Source: Xiphydria camelus (taxonomy: Eukaryota; Arthropoda; Insecta; Hymenoptera; Xiphydriidae). From it: DNA of 64,000 nt. The stretch spans positions 13,614,505 through 13,678,504 of the forward strand of contig OY783195.1 of assembly GCA_963678675.1 (NCBI GenBank), read 5' to 3'. Position 1 is the first letter of the stretch. Every line of letters starts with the position of its first letter. The translations under genes and the position numbers were made by a program. The notes beneath the pieces are model-generated. The model made no database searches. It saw nothing but the letters and a program-made list of their open reading frames with translations, and had not been told where the DNA came from. Shown here piece after piece: positions 32,245 to 44,439 of this stretch.

Positions 32245-34198
32245 AAATACAGACAGACAGACAGACAGACAAACATTCATTTTTATATATATAGATAGAT
32301 GTTCAGAGGCGAAGACCACGAAAGGAAGAAATTGATGCAAAGTTGAGAGATCATTCCTATTCGTTTAAAGTTAGAATTAAAAAAGGCGAGGTCGTTGAAG
32401 AAGTACCTGTCTGCCAGAAAGCTTTCATAAATTTACATGGAATAACAAACCGCAGGCTTATTACTTTAAAGAGATACATTAAAGTTGAAGGATATAGCGC
32501 TGAAGATCAGAGAGGAAAACATGAAAATCGACCTCACAAATTGAAACCTGAAATTATTGAAAAGATAAAGCAACACATAAAATCGTTTAAGGGGCGTAAA
32601 TCACATTATAGCCTCAGTAAAACCATAAAAACGTATCTTCCTGAAGACCTAAATGTTAAAAAGATGTGGAAATTGTACAATACTACATATACTGATACAC
32701 AAGTCTCCTACGATAGTTACCGTAGAATTTTCATTAACGACTTCAATATAGCTTTTGGATATCCTCGTTCGGACACATGTAGCTTTTGCGACTCAAAAAA
32801 AGTAAAAACTGACTACATTCATAAGGAATTGAAGAAACCTTCTTTAAGTGAAATCCAACGGCAATATTTAAATAAGCAATTAAGAGATGTTGAAACTGAA
32901 GTGAAGGTACACAAAATGAAAGCCAACACTTTTTATGAGAGGAAACGGAAAGCTAAAAAAAGAGCCATGAAAGAAGAAAATTTTGAAGCTATCACAATGG
33001 ACTATTCGAAAAACCTTCCAACACCGAATATTACAACTAATGACGTATATTTCAAGAGGCAGTTGACCTTCATAAGTTTCAATATTCATGTCTTGTCAGC
33101 AGTAAATCAGTATTTTGTACTTATCCTCAAACGGTTGCAAAGAAAGGTGCTGATGAGGTAGCATCTTTACTTCATCATTTTTGTTTTAATTTTCTCTCGC
33201 TAGCTGTACGACGTCTGGAAATTTATTGCGACTCCTACGCTGGCCAGAATAAAAATTATACAATTTTTCGGTTAGTGCATTTTCTTGTTCATAAGAAGAA
33301 ACGTTTCGACAGCGTGAAAATGACATTCCCAGTTAGAGGACATTCTTATATGGAATGTGATAAAGACTTTGGACTCATCAACCAGAAGGCAAAAGTAGAA
33401 ATTCCAGACCACTGGGTCAGGGAATTTCAGAATGCAAGAGTTAAACCAACTCCCTTTGATGTAATTAAATGTACCCAAGATATGATTTTTGGATGGACAA
33501 AATACTTGGGACCACTTTACAGAAAACAGTCACCAGTCGCTACTAGGCCAATAAAGGAAGTTTTCATCGATTCAGATAATCCTCAAACAATTTTAGTTCG
33601 TGATAGCTACAATGGTTTAAAAACCAGCTATGTAATAGTACCAAAGAAGCCTTCACTTTGTAACCAGAATATGCCGCAATTATTATACAAACAACTTCTA
33701 GGGATTCCGAAAAAAAAATTTGACCAACTACAAGATTTAAAGAAATTCGTTTCTCAAGAACATCAAGAGTATTATAATAGCCTGCCTCTTTCTCGTGTGA
33801 ATGTAGCAAGTGATGAAGAAGACACTTAAGGTAGGATAGTTAATTTTTAATATTGTAATGCAAACGAACTCTAAGAAAATTAATATGATTGTAGGTATGA
33901 GAATGGACTTGGATCATTTTTCCTGCTTCTGAATTGATGTGACTGCCAAGATTTGTAAAAAAAAAGATATTATTTACTTTTTTGTGATGTGATAATATTG
34001 TGTCAGTAGTCAATACAATGTGCCTTAATAAAAAAGTACAGTTATTATAAGTTATGCAAGAAACATGTTCTTCCCAAGTCTTCATACTTTCATATCGCTA
34101 TATCTCAAAATGAGCAAAATGTGACTTAGATCGTTCTTCCCGCCACCTCTTCAAATACTATTACTTTTTTTAAAGTAAAAATTCGAATTAATAGGTGT

Positions 34199-34265
34199 AC
34201 AACTTTGTTTCCGCCGTTTTCTGCTATCTATTACGTTAAGAAAACGGCGGAAGAAAAGTTGTTTT
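34199..34265. repeat. Short hairpin, AACTTTGTTTCCGCCGTTTTC
   Basis: An imperfect inverted repeat (ACAACTT...CCGCCGTTTTC and GAAAACGGCGG...AAGTTGT) just beyond the right end of the Sola-like element. No terminator role is implied in a eukaryote. Confidence 0.5.
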
Positions 34266-34739
34266 ATTTTCTTTAATTTATTTCGACTTGTTGTCCCACA
34301 CCAATCATCTTGTAAAAATTATATATCATAGTTTAGTCACATGCCTGAATCTGTATAAAAAAAAACGGCGGAGGTGTTATTTTTCATATGCAAAATAAAA
34401 ATTATTGAAAAATTCAAACTTGTTTTTCTTTATTTATGGGCGAAACAATCCAATACTTTTTTTTATAATATAGCTACATGACGGTGCATAATATATATTT
34501 TGCTGCGCGAAATCGGTCGAGTAGTTTTCGAGATAAACAATATTTTCGTTTTTTCGTTTTTTGGCGATAACTTGATTAAATCAATATTTTGGTCTAAAAA
34601 TGTAGAGAGAGCTTACTTATGTATAAACACAAAATATACCTGAATGGGGAAAAAAATCAGGCCGGGCCTGATTTCATATGCTTATCCGGCTATACCCTTT
34701 GTGCCACTTATTTCTGAATCACCCTGCATAAAGATCGTT

Positions 34740-37600
34740 CTCGAATAGTCGTTAACAAACGTTAAGAAGTAACGTAATCCTCAGATTGATTTAATTTGCA
34801 TCGGGCCGCAAAGATTAGAATGTACCAATTCCAGGATTTCTGACACTCTTTTTTGACTAGGTTGAAATAGGAATATGTGTTGTTTACCTTTAGCACAGGT
34901 GGCACAGGCAACATTGTTACCTCTTTGAAATGGGAGTCCTATAGCACTTTCATTTTTCATAATATCCATATATTGCCAGTTAAGTGTCCTAATCTGCGGT
35001 GCCAGAGTTTTCTTGACAGGTTTAAGGACGCTTGATCAGCTATATAAAACGATTTATCCAGTTCATACATATTGTTGATTATCGTCGTTGTTGTTATCAG
35101 TTGAGGAGGGTTCATGCAAAAGCAGACATGTCCATTTATGACAAAGTCTGTAAAAACAGTAGAAACTACCTTGTTAAAGGTCGGTTGATTTAGAAGAAAA
35201 CGGTTTAGATAGGGCGGTGTAGAAGGATTCCACTAATACATATATCAAAGAAAAATATTTCCAAAAAGACATTGATTCTCGGAGATATTTGACCAAAAAA
35301 ACTGGATACATCTACTTTTGCATGAACACAACGGATATGTCTGATTTTGTTTGGACACATGGAGGAGATGTCTAGATTTGTTTGGACAAAAGAAATAAGA
35401 TAATATTTTTTAACGTATTTTATTTCAAAAACTCCAGACCAAAATACAAAATGTTTTATTTAAACATATAATTCTTTGTCATCTTCAAGACAATCACAGG
35501 TCTCATCGACAGCCTCATTTTCTTCCATTTCTTCTTGTTCCCTCAAATGCCCCGTATCTTCTTCCAAAATATTTTAAAATAACTTCAATGGAGCAAGATT
35601 TTGCCACTGAATATCTTCATTATTAAATTATTTTTCCAAGAGTGTGAGAACATTTTTCTTTTTTTCTGTCGGAATTGAGTTACCTATTGGCAATTCCTCT
35701 AACAATAAATGATTATTTTCTTTTCGTCCTTTTTTTAAAAAAAGGTACATATTTTGTTCAGTAATGTTCAAAGCGAAAGAATAGGCAACCCCTATATTTT
35801 ATTACGGTACCTTCATTGGATAAGTTTTCGGATTTTTCTTTCTACTGCTTAGGTTGAGAGTGCCAACGCTACTTTCCATTATTAATATGCCACAAAAACA
35901 ACTTAAACATAGACAAAAACACTTGTTTCGTTCGTCACTTATTCACAGACTAAATGAGCAGCTGACTAATAGCGCAGTTTAGTCGGTAAAATGGGAAGCA
36001 TAAACCAATTAAAATTGTGTGGGGATATGTCTTGTTTTGAAATAAAAATAAAATTAAGAGACTACATGTAATGGGATTTGTCTTGTTTTGTTTACTTTTA
36101 ATTTTTTCATTTGGATATGTCTTGTTCTGATTGAACTCGATAGGTTTAAATAAGAAATAAATAATATAGGATTTTTCTTTCTTTGCGGGAATCTAGAAAA
36201 GGCCAGCCCAAGAAACCATACAAGAGAGTACAAATCTGGATAAAAATAGATTTGGGTTAAAAATGGACATGCCTTCTTTTGCATGAACCCTCCTCAGTTA
36301 GTTGTCTTGATCATAGATTTTTACACTTGTCTTGTCGAAGACAACGCAATTTCCTTTTTCGGTGATCTTGCTGACTGAGAGCAATTTTTCTATAGTTCTG
36401 GGAAAATCGAGACATTTTTCCTACCTCGACGGAGTCTATGTCGTCTTTCACTTTAACATTCAACGTAATGTTTCCGAAACTTTGGACAGAGAGATGACTG
36501 CTATTGGCAAGAATGACCTCTTCATTTGACGAGGTGCCATTGTTCGGTTTACAACTTTCGCATGACGTCATACATATATGTAGAGGTGCCAAAGTCGACA
36601 TACCAATCGGTTAATTCGACTGTTCGTAGATGATTGGAATACACTGAGGATGATAATTTACACGATGCCGATAAGAGAGTCTTAACATGTGAAGTGAAAC
36701 CGGAAAAAGAATCGAAACCGAAAGATAGATAAAGCGCACGTGACGCGTCACGTGGTATTGACCTGCGATCGACGAGCACCGCCGCGAGGTGCCACCGCGA
36801 GGCGGCCGAAATCCGTACTATCTAACACATATACAATGCGCCATTATTCAACACTGTCATAGCACGCTTATCTGACATCGACATTGCCTAGAGCCATTAC
36901 TGTGTAAAACGTTTTTTTTCCAGACTGATCTTTATGACTACTTTTCTGGGAATTTTTAGAACAATAAGCGCTTTTGTGCCCAAACTGATTGCATCAAAAA
37001 CATCTTGGTCCTTTTCGGTTCGAGTTCCTTTTTGGTCCTTTTTGTCATTGGATTTGTCGTGAAAAGCAGACATTTGCTCGTTTTCTTTTTTTTTCTCGAT
37101 TGAGTCGAGCTTGACATCTTGTAGAAGTTTCATTTTTATAGAGTCACCTGTGATCGGCGTACCGAAACTCTCTAGCCTCATAATCATTGGCTTATAACCG
37201 TCAGGTAAGCCTTCTAGGAGTAATGTTCCAATCCATCTCTCGACGACAGTGAAACCAACACCGTTTAATCTGTGAGCCGTACTGACGATTTGATTAACAT
37301 AATCATTTACAGATGAACAGTTCTCGAGTTTGGTGGTTACGAGCGTTCTTAACAATGCCACTTTTCGAGTATGCTCAGAATCCTCGAATGCGGCTTTTAG
37401 TTTATCCCAAGCTTCTTTGGCGCTTGTAGCGTCTTGGATGTGCACATAACTAATGGGACCGACCAAAACTACGATTTTGGCTTTGGCTCTTATTAATTTT
37501 TTGGCATCTGTTTTGTTACCTTCGACACTATTCCACAGATCTTCATATTCGAGGTACCCTTGGACCGCGAACTTTCATGAGGCGTAACTTTCTCATCCTA
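34740..37600 (-). pseudogene. Decayed Copia-type LTR retrotransposon, partial
   Basis: Minus-strand pieces follow the usual Copia order. 36897 to about 37560: Gag with a UBN2-type region and a CCHC zinc knuckle that survives only in a shifted frame with a stop. 36311-36610: protease with a degenerate DSG-type active site (DFGTS). 34781-35098: pre-integrase region with CATCAKGKQ. Reverse transcriptase, RNase H and LTRs are not seen, so the element is truncated at its 3' side. It has multiple frameshifts and stops and carries a 1.2 kb insertion (35103-36295). It is not functional. Confidence 0.7.
35103..36295 (-). mobile_element. Sola-like non-autonomous element in Copia, AGTT target
   Basis: TIRs GAGGAGGGTTCATGCAAAAG with further imperfect pairing to CATGTCCA, flanked by 4-bp AGTT repeats (35099-35102, 36296-36299). 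Words like GGATATGTCTTGTTTTG recur subterminally on both sides. On the minus strand (about 35465-35880) is a stop-ridden relic including LLLEELPIGNSIPTEKKKNV and HLREQEEMEENEAVDE. Its layout resembles the end of the transposase at 33829, supporting the same superfamily. Confidence 0.6.
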
Positions 37601-38373
37601 GAAGCTTTTGAATGTGTAGTAACAAAGAGTTTGATAACGCTATCGTAATAGTGTTCTGACCGTTTCCCTGGAGATTTGTGTTACTTGCATCTGGCGTATC
37701 GGTTATAGTTTGTTCGGCATACGATTAAAAACACTTCATTTCCGTGTATTACACTTAATAGCGTATGAGGCTCATAACCTATAGCAAAGCGTGGTTAAAA
37801 TAATCGTAAACATGAGGGCCTCTGAAAAAAAGGACTTATACAATAACTTTATCATAAAAAGAAGGAACTGAAGTACCACATATTGTACAGACAATAGGTA
37901 GGCATTGCAGACCTACAGAACAGGCCTTTTAGGGGCTACATCTGGTTGAGCACGCCAGTTAGTTCTTATTCAAACTATATTTGCAACAGAATTAATAAAC
38001 AATGTACTTAACTTTTATAAAAGTACACAAAATAATACACATTTATATTTATACCCATTTATTTAAAAGAAATGAAAAAAGTCCGAAAATAAAATACACA
38101 TAAAACTTTTGAGGCTTTTATTTCTTTCGTTTAAATGCAACTGTTCATACACTTTAGTCTCCCTCCGATCAGTATCAGTGTCCGTACCGTTTTCGTGATC
38201 CGCGACAATATTTTTACGGAATGGATGGCACTGACGGTGTGAACACGCAGCGCCGGTACGGGTCTATCTGAGAGAGGTTCTTAGTTTGCCTCCGATAAAA
38301 TCGGATCGCTTTCACGAATACGGCACTGATGCCGTTCGACTGGCTTGGCAACACGCTGGCGGCGGGGCTGACG
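37601..38373. other. No gene recognised
   Basis: AT-rich sequence after the Copia remnant, with no convincing ORF. If an LTR of the Copia element survives it would lie at the start of this stretch, but I could not delimit one. Confidence 0.35.
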
Positions 38374-39259
38374 CACAGTGGGAAATTGTACATATCTGTG
38401 TGGTCATAAATCAAATTTGTAAAGGAAGGCACGAGTCAAAAGTAATTGTTGTTTGGTACTCGGAAGGGATCGAAAAATAGTCGGGTATAACGTTTTCATC
38501 GTTCTCGGTAAAAACAAGGCCGCACGACCAGTCCGCTTTCTATCGTTACCTGATAAATACGTTCATTTTACAATGCTATTGAAACTCCAGGCGTTTTATT
38601 GTATTTCCCGGCATTTCCCAGCTAAAATAAAATATGTGTAAGGAAGACAAGCCTGTGTAGTTTTGTAATCAGGCTTAATTGGTCTCCACTTTTCTCCACT
38701 TTTTAAGGAAAAGAGTTTTGAGTAATACCGAGTTGACAAAACGATATGGCGGACGAGATTTTCGAAAATCGATGGATTCATACCAAATTTGGTATAAGTG
38801 AGTTTTTCGGGTCGCGGATCACGAATCTGAAGTCAGATTTCAAAAATTCAAGATGGCGGATCCAATATGGCGGACAAGATTTTCAAAAATTGACGGATTC
38901 GTGCCAAATTTGGTATAAGTGGATTTGTTGGGTCGCTGATCACGAATCTGAAGTCAAATTTCAAAAATTCAATATTTTCGAAAATCTCGTCCGCCATATT
39001 GGATCCGCCATCTTGAATTTTTGAAATCTGACTTCAGATTCGTGATCAGCGACCCAAAAAACCCACTTATACTAAATTTCGCGTGAATCCATCGATTTTC
39101 GAAAATCTCGTTCGCCATATTGGATCCGCCACCATGAATTTTTGAAATCTGACTTCAGATTCGTTATCAGCGACCCAAAAAACCCCATATACCGAATTTG
39201 GTTTAAGTTGAATAAGCCAAGAATGTTGTCCTCCTAATTCAAGGAAATTTCCCACTGTG
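38374..39259. mobile_element. TIR element with internal inverted repeats
   Basis: Ends CACAGTGGGAAATT (38374) and its inverse (39246-39259). The interior (38746-39180) holds two direct and two inverted copies of a block with ATGGCGGATCCAATATGGCGG and CACGAATCTGAAGTCAG. A similar GGCGGATCCAATATGGC word occurs in the piggyBac arms at 46020 and 57105. No ORF is credible. Confidence 0.5.
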
Positions 39260-39689
39260 CGACGTGGCGAGGCCGATGGGGCGTCAACTTCAATTAATTT
39301 TTGTGTCGTCAATTTCAAATTGTTTTTTTTTGGCGTGAAAGAGAGAATATCGAAGTATATGCTTGCTTTTTTTTCAGATTTTTAAAAAGTGGCCTGCTAT
39401 TAAAATACGAGATTTGTTTAAATCAAGTGCAAATCAAATTATTAAAAAACATTTTTTTTTGATCGACGCAATTTTTCTCTGGTTCTTCAATTCTTTCACT
39501 TTTAGCACCCAAAAGATTATTCTCAGCCGACAACCGGTTTGACAGTTATAATTTAATAAATAAAAAGTAGCGTTATTCTTCTATTGGCTGTAAAATTAAC
39601 AATTTTCAAAATTTTGAAAAATCCTTCGAGATACGCTTAAACATCGACAAAGACTACAATATATCCAAATTTCAGCAAAATCCGAAATG
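39260..39689. other. No gene recognised
   Basis: AT-rich sequence next to the 3' end of the LINE. Nothing supported. Confidence 0.35.
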
Positions 39690-42320
39690 TTACTCCAAAA
39701 AGTGTCCGATTTGGTATGGAATGACCCGCATGACAAAATCATCTCTGATTATTATTTCCCCTATTCCCCATACTTGTTTTACCGCCAGATTTCCCTTTTT
39801 AGCTAGCTCTTCCAGATGTTCCTTGTTTCCACCATTGCTCTCAAAGGTGTAGCCTAAATATTTAAACTCTGTAACCTCTTCTACTATTTTCTCTTTCCAT
39901 TCCCACCTTCTTTTTTTATTCTTCCTCTTCCATCTTTCCTGAAAACCATTACCATCAATTTCTCTGCATTCAATTCTAACTTTTTCTTTTCTAAGTACTT
40001 CTCTAGCCTTCTTATCATCTCTTTTAAAATTCCTCCTCTCTATCCCCCACAATAACCACATCATCTGCATACGCCAGCGACTAGAACTTTTCCTTTCCCA
40101 CTACTATCCTGCCTGCCTGTCCCTTTCGAAAAACCTCTTCTAAATCCGCAATGAATATCGAGAACAGCGTGGAACTCATCGGGCATCCCTGTTGAACTCC
40201 TTTCGTCGTCCAGAATTCCTTCGTTGTTTCTCCGTTTATCTTTACCGCGTCCTTTGTTTCGCTGTAAATTTCCTTAACTATTTCCGTGAGACCTCTTCCT
40301 ATCCCTCTGTTCCCCATTACTTTCCATAGTTCTTTTCTGTCCACTCTGTCAATCGCAGCTTTGAGATCCACGAAGAAGGCGTAAAGTTTGCCCGCCTTCT
40401 TCGCTAACTCCCTCTCCACCACATGTAAAATGTAGACGTTATCCACCGTTCCTCTCTGCTTCCTGAATCCCACCTGCGACTTTGGCAAAATAACTTCCTC
40501 TTCTATCTCCATCTTCAACCTTTCATTCATAATTGCTGTATATACCTTGTAGGCCATATTTAATATCGTGATCCCTCTGTAGTTTTTCACATCATCTGTG
40601 TTACCTTTCTTGTGCAGCGGTGTAATGATTCCTCTTCTCCATTCCTGTGGAAATCTTTCTCCCCTCTCCTTCTATCATCTGCCAGGCTTCACCTGAGATT
40701 CCATCGCTACCTGCTGCTTTTCTCTTCCTTAGGCCCGGTTGTACAACATGCCGATATACTGCCCGATAGTGTTATCCTGCCGACAAGTCCGCTTTTGACG
40801 TATTTTGACTATAGCGTAAAGCGGACTTGTCGGCAGGAATAACACTATCGGTATGTTGCACAACCGGCCCTTAGAGTCTCCTAATCTGGTTCTCTATTTC
40901 CTCGTCACTTACTTCTGGCTCATTTTCTTCCGTGTTCCTGTTCTCCACCAGCGCCCATTGTATAATACTTCGTCCGTACCTCCTAGCTGCTCCATAAAGT
41001 GCGTTTCCCACTATTCCTGCTTAATTCTGTCACTAGTATTCGATCTCTTCTTCCTGCATTTGTTTATATATCTCTATATATCTCTCCTATTCTTCACTTC
41101 TTTAATTTCCGCTAATTCTTCTTCTTTTCTTATTCTTTCTTTCTCCTTGCACAGCTCTCTAAAAGCAGCTCTCTCCTTCACATAACCGTCTCTAGTATTT
41201 TTTCCCCTTTTCCATTTCTTGTAAATCCTCTTCAATTTTCTCTTCTTCCTACCGCTCTCTCTATCCCACCAGTTCTTGTGACCTATCTTCCAGGTCTACC
41301 TTTTTACCTTCTTTCTTCCCATTCTACTTGAGACTGCCGCTCTCAGCTCTTCCCACGCCTCATTGCACTTTTCTTCCATGAATAGCCTACCCTCCATCTT
41401 TGCCTTAAACATGCTTATGCCTTTTTCAGACCACATTATCACCTCCTTTTCTTTGTCGATTTCAGTGGTCGATGATCAGACTCGATTCTTTCCCCCACCA
41501 CAAACTCTTCTATTTTATTCTTCCCTTTTATGTTCTTCATCCCGTAGTCTATTACTGATGCCCCTATTTTGCTGACATACGTGAACTCCCCTCTCTCATC
41601 CCCTTTGGTACAGCCATTTAGAATCATCCATCCTGTTTCCTCCAGTTGTCTAATTAAACTTTCCCCCTCTGAGTTCATCTTTTGATCCTTTGATGATCTT
41701 CCTACTTCTCATCCTTCATCCTCATCATTGTTGTTATCCTGGCTCCCTGTTCTCGCATTACCCCCTCCCCCCCAACACTTTTGTGGGACTTCCTCTCTCT
41801 TTGCAATACAGTCTTTTAGGTCTGTCATTAACTTTCTCACATTGTCCCTATTATACACCGTCCACACATTGCACCACTCCTCATCTATCTTTAAACATCT
41901 TCCAATTGCACCAATGCACGTTCTACATAATTCTGTATTTTCCTATACATTCTCTCTCACACCCGTTAATATCCTTCCACTATCTCTACATTTTCCTTTT
42001 GTTCTGACTGCGAACTGACTTTTCCAAACATAGTTTCTCGGCAAGATTCGTACCAGTCCTTCCCACTCTTTTTCTTCTATCCAAGTTCTGCAAAGTCCTA
42101 TGTAGTCATAACCTAAATAGTCTAATCAAAAAAGTATCTTACATTCGTTCTTTTTAACCATGCATTCTTCTCTCATAACCTCCGTTCTAACATCATTTCT
42201 GGTCGCTGGACCTACTGAAAACTTTCTTCCCTTCTTTGCGCCCTCCTTATTTCCGACCAATACTTCCAGATCCCATCTACGCATATCTTCTGAGATATCC
42301 CACCTTTGCTTCTTTTGCCA
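39690..42320 (-). pseudogene. LINE ORF2: endonuclease and reverse transcriptase, decayed
   Basis: Minus-strand segments in order. An APE-type endonuclease end (41439-41678) has GEFTYVSKIGASVIDY and ESDHRPL. A reverse transcriptase (about 40740-40081) has GITILNMAYKVY, QVGFRKQRGTVDN, FFVDLKAAIDRVDR and GVQQGCPMSSTLFSIFIADL. A shifted continuation (40070-39690) has the YADD-type region spread over two frames and TEFKYLGYTFESNGGN. Several frameshifts and a 139 bp MITE interrupt it. Wording such as GYTFESNGGNKEHLEEL resembles LINEs abundant in ants and wasps. No 3' tail was identified. Non-functional. Confidence 0.75.
40732..40870. mobile_element. 139 bp PIF/Harbinger-like MITE, TTA target
   Basis: Inverted repeats GGCCCGGTTGTACAACATGC and GGGCCGGTTGTGCAACATAC surround a short centre, and TTA flanks both sides (40729-40731 and 40871-40873). 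GGG/GGC-rich tips and a 3-bp TTA duplication are typical of PIF/Harbinger. It interrupts the LINE reverse-transcriptase gene. Confidence 0.8.
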
Positions 42321-42324
42321 TCCC

Positions 42325-43029
42325 TCACTCTTCCCTTGCTATGCTTGATAGTTCTCTCTGAATATCTCTTTCTTCTTTCGTCAAGTCCTGCTCGATATAG
42401 ATTCTTCTTGATCCCAGTCTATACTTTCTTTTCATTATTTTCTGGTTATCTTCCCACCCCTCCATCTTCACCACAATTACTCCCTTAGTCTTTCCTATTA
42501 TTCTTGCCCATCCTACCACCAATTCCACTCCCAATTAATAGAAGAACTCCCTCACTTCCTCTTTCGCGTTATTGTTCTTTATTTAAAGCCAATTGATTAA
42601 CACATTATTCCTCCTCTCTTTTTTATGTTGCGTTTCTACCATCATTTTAAGCCTTCGCAATTCTCCCTTACTCACTACCACGTTTCCTTCTCCCTTTTCT
42701 TTCCATTTTGCTTCTAATTCCTCCACTCTTTTTCCCACCGCGACAGCAACTTTCTCTTCCAACTTCTCGGGAGTTTGTCTCTTTTCTAGTTCTCTTAATC
42801 TGTTCTCTAACTTGTCTGTCTCCTTAGCCCATCTTTCTTCCCTCCTTTCCGGTTCCTCACCAATTTTCCTTATTGCTTCTTTGAGACTCTCTCTTTCCTC
42901 CCTCACCTCGCTTTTTAAATCTGTTATTTGTCCCGCTAATCCCCTTATCGCTTCAATTATCTCACCTTTACCGCCTGTTCCTGCCTTTCCTATCTCCGCT
43001 TCTTTTTCCTTTTCAGCTTTCTCATCCAC
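42325..43029 (-). pseudogene. LINE ORF1-like coiled-coil protein, frameshifted
   Basis: The minus-strand ORF 43029-42583 is highly charged and predicted coiled coil (ITDLKSEVREERESLKEAIR, ENRLRELEKRQ) and ends in HKKERRNNVLI. A shifted continuation at 42534-42325 has GVIVVKMEGWEDNQKIMKRK and EQDLTKEERDIQREL, resembling the nucleic-acid-binding C-terminal part of LINE ORF1 proteins. The Cys/pyrimidine-rich plus-strand ORFs over this region are its shadows. The element's 5' end is probably near 43330. Confidence 0.65.
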
Positions 43030-43330
43030 CTTTCTTTTAGAAATTCCTTGGGCTTCTTGTTCTACCGCCCCCCAAATTCCCTTTGCCTGCCTCCGCTTTA
43101 CTCCACATTTTGTCTATCTTATTCCCTGATGCTTTTAATAGCCTCTCCCCGCGTTCGATGGCCGCCCTACTTTTCATTTTCCCGCTTCCCCTTTTCTTTC
43201 TACCTAACTTTCCTTCACGCTTACCTCATTTTTCTGCTTCCCTATATTTATATTCACTTATTACTTCGCTTCTCACTCACTCTCTTTCACACTTCAACCG
43301 CACGCCTCCACCACCACTAACCAAGTCCAA

Positions 43331-44439
43331 TACGTATTTTAGATTTTGATGTAAAATAACATATATCAGAATGAACGAAATTGGCGAGGTACACCTAGGA
43401 CGGTTTCCTTGTAAGTGAAGCTTAAAAGACCATTAACACATATTATTTCAGTATCCGTTTTAACGGTACTTAACTTTAAATTTAATTTGTTTTTTATTTT
43501 TTTTAATAAAAATGAGAAGAACGTGTACGAACCCGGAGCACATGGAAAGCACTCGGAGACTTGAAAGTGGATATATTACATAGACGTACAGGTGCCTTTA
43601 TTTTGTTAGGGCGGTCATTTAAATGATAGATTATGATATCCGCACATTTTATAAAGTGAAATATATCAAAAAATATGCATTTTAAACTAGTAGGTATAGG
43701 TCGTATATGATCTGAAGGTCTTTAGCGTGTAATTTCTTGTAGCTGTCAAAATTGATTAATTATACGCTTATTTTAATGGTAGAAATTTGTTGTTTTAAGG
43801 AAAAAACAATGTGTAAAAGATTCAGAAAATTGTTTCTAAATGTACAATCACAATTCATCAATATTGAACACTATGGATCACTATAAATCCGAGGACCGTA
43901 TGAGGGTTAAGTAGGATTGGAAATTGTAATAATGAAGTTCTTAATCTGAGGTAGGTACGACTGATCCTGCTTAAGGGGATGTCGGAGTCACCAAGGAAGT
44001 TTCAATCGGCCCAACCGCAATCGCGTTTTATGCTAATCAAATATTCTACATTACCGATCTACGCGATGGAAGTTGGGAAACATCATAGCGCACACTCTGC
44101 ATACAGTGCCATTTACTACACTTTCGCACACTTTCGATTCTATGATATTTACAATCTACCAGCCAGTACACACTGGAGCCTTTGGCACTTATTATCTACG
44201 AACCAGGTCACTTTCGAACCTCTGGTATTTACTATCTACTTCTCTAGGGTTTTCTTCTACGGCTCGTATCGTTCCTTTATCGAACGTCTGTCCTTCATTA
44301 ACGATGCTGTTATATCTCCTGTAATACGTTATTTCTCATTTCTAATTTGTTCATGTAACTGGAAATGATAACAAATAAACACTACGATGAGAATGAAAAT
44401 GAAATGAAGGTTAATCGGATTAACATGGAATGGTAATCC
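43331..44439. other. No gene recognised
   Basis: AT-rich. Near 44120-44260 three loosely similar phrases of about 60-70 bases (TTTACAATCTAC, CTTATTATCTAC, TTTACTATCTAC) recur. ORFs there have no recognisable motif. Confidence 0.35.

Larger units (their letters stand above)
29637..32297. mobile_element. 2.66 kb interspersed repeat with (ACAG)n tail
   Basis: Begins near AGCAGCCCGTCCCGGCTTCGC and ends with ACAGACAGACAG then AACATTCATTTTTATATATA. The same end, inverted, occurs at 63676-64000. It interrupts the Sola-like transposase, whose frame runs GLIN before and DVQRRRP after it. Inside are 129 bp tandem repeats, a GC-rich stretch (about 30880-31400) without a recognisable gene, a 224 bp MITE and an inverted repeat around a GA tract. 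Class unresolved; it could be non-LTR, Penelope-like or Helitron-like. Confidence 0.55.
29335..33829 (+). pseudogene. Sola-like transposase, split by insertion and frameshifts
   Basis: A possible start is the ATG at 29335. A Cys-rich N-terminal segment (about 29446-29632) contains CECSRFRCYEVISEIERG and SHFNFMQ. After the inserted repeat (29637-32297) the frame resumes with RRRPRKEEIDAKLRDHSYSF, VPVCQKAFINLHGITNRR, RGKHENRPHKL, DTCSFCDSKK and TMDYSKNLPTP. A one-base shift near 33110-33120 leads to VAKKGADEVASLL, then EIYCDSYAGQNKNYT, MTFPVRGHSYMECDKDF and an acidic end (SDEEDT). The Asp in CDSYAGQNKN and the GHSYMECD motif are candidate catalytic positions. At least two frameshifts plus the insertion make it inactive. 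It resembles large uncharacterised proteins repeated in many insect genomes. Confidence 0.6.
28676..34152 (+). mobile_element. Sola-like DNA transposon, 5.5 kb, AAAT target
   Basis: Tips GAAGAGGTGGCGGGAA...CGATCTAAGTC are inverted at both ends, with 4-bp direct repeats AAAT at 28672-28675 and 34153-34156. It contains a transposase pseudogene (29335-33829) split by a 2.66 kb repeat. Sola elements are known for 4-bp duplications and GA/GRG-type ends. The assignment to Sola is tentative, because I classify the protein only by its GQNKN and GHSY motifs. Confidence 0.6.
28248..34692. mobile_element. Outer TIR element holding the Sola-like insertion
   Basis: Left end TAGCCGGATAAGCATATGG is matched by an inverted copy ending at 34692, with TA beside both ends. 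Removing the Sola-like insertion (28676-34152) leaves about 1 kb. The left remnant encodes the C-terminus of a SWIM-type protein flush with the TIR. Confidence 0.5.

Noticed and set aside
27457..34726. One giant element between the CAGGGTG ends at 27457 and 34726
   Set aside because: The left flank is a transposase fragment and the right flank is Copia, which are not continuous, and the end sequences diverge after about 9 bases.
40612..43349. Plus-strand Ser/Leu/Pro-rich ORFs
   Set aside because: Antisense shadows of the LINE coding sequence on the minus strand, where endonuclease, RT and coiled-coil motifs are found.
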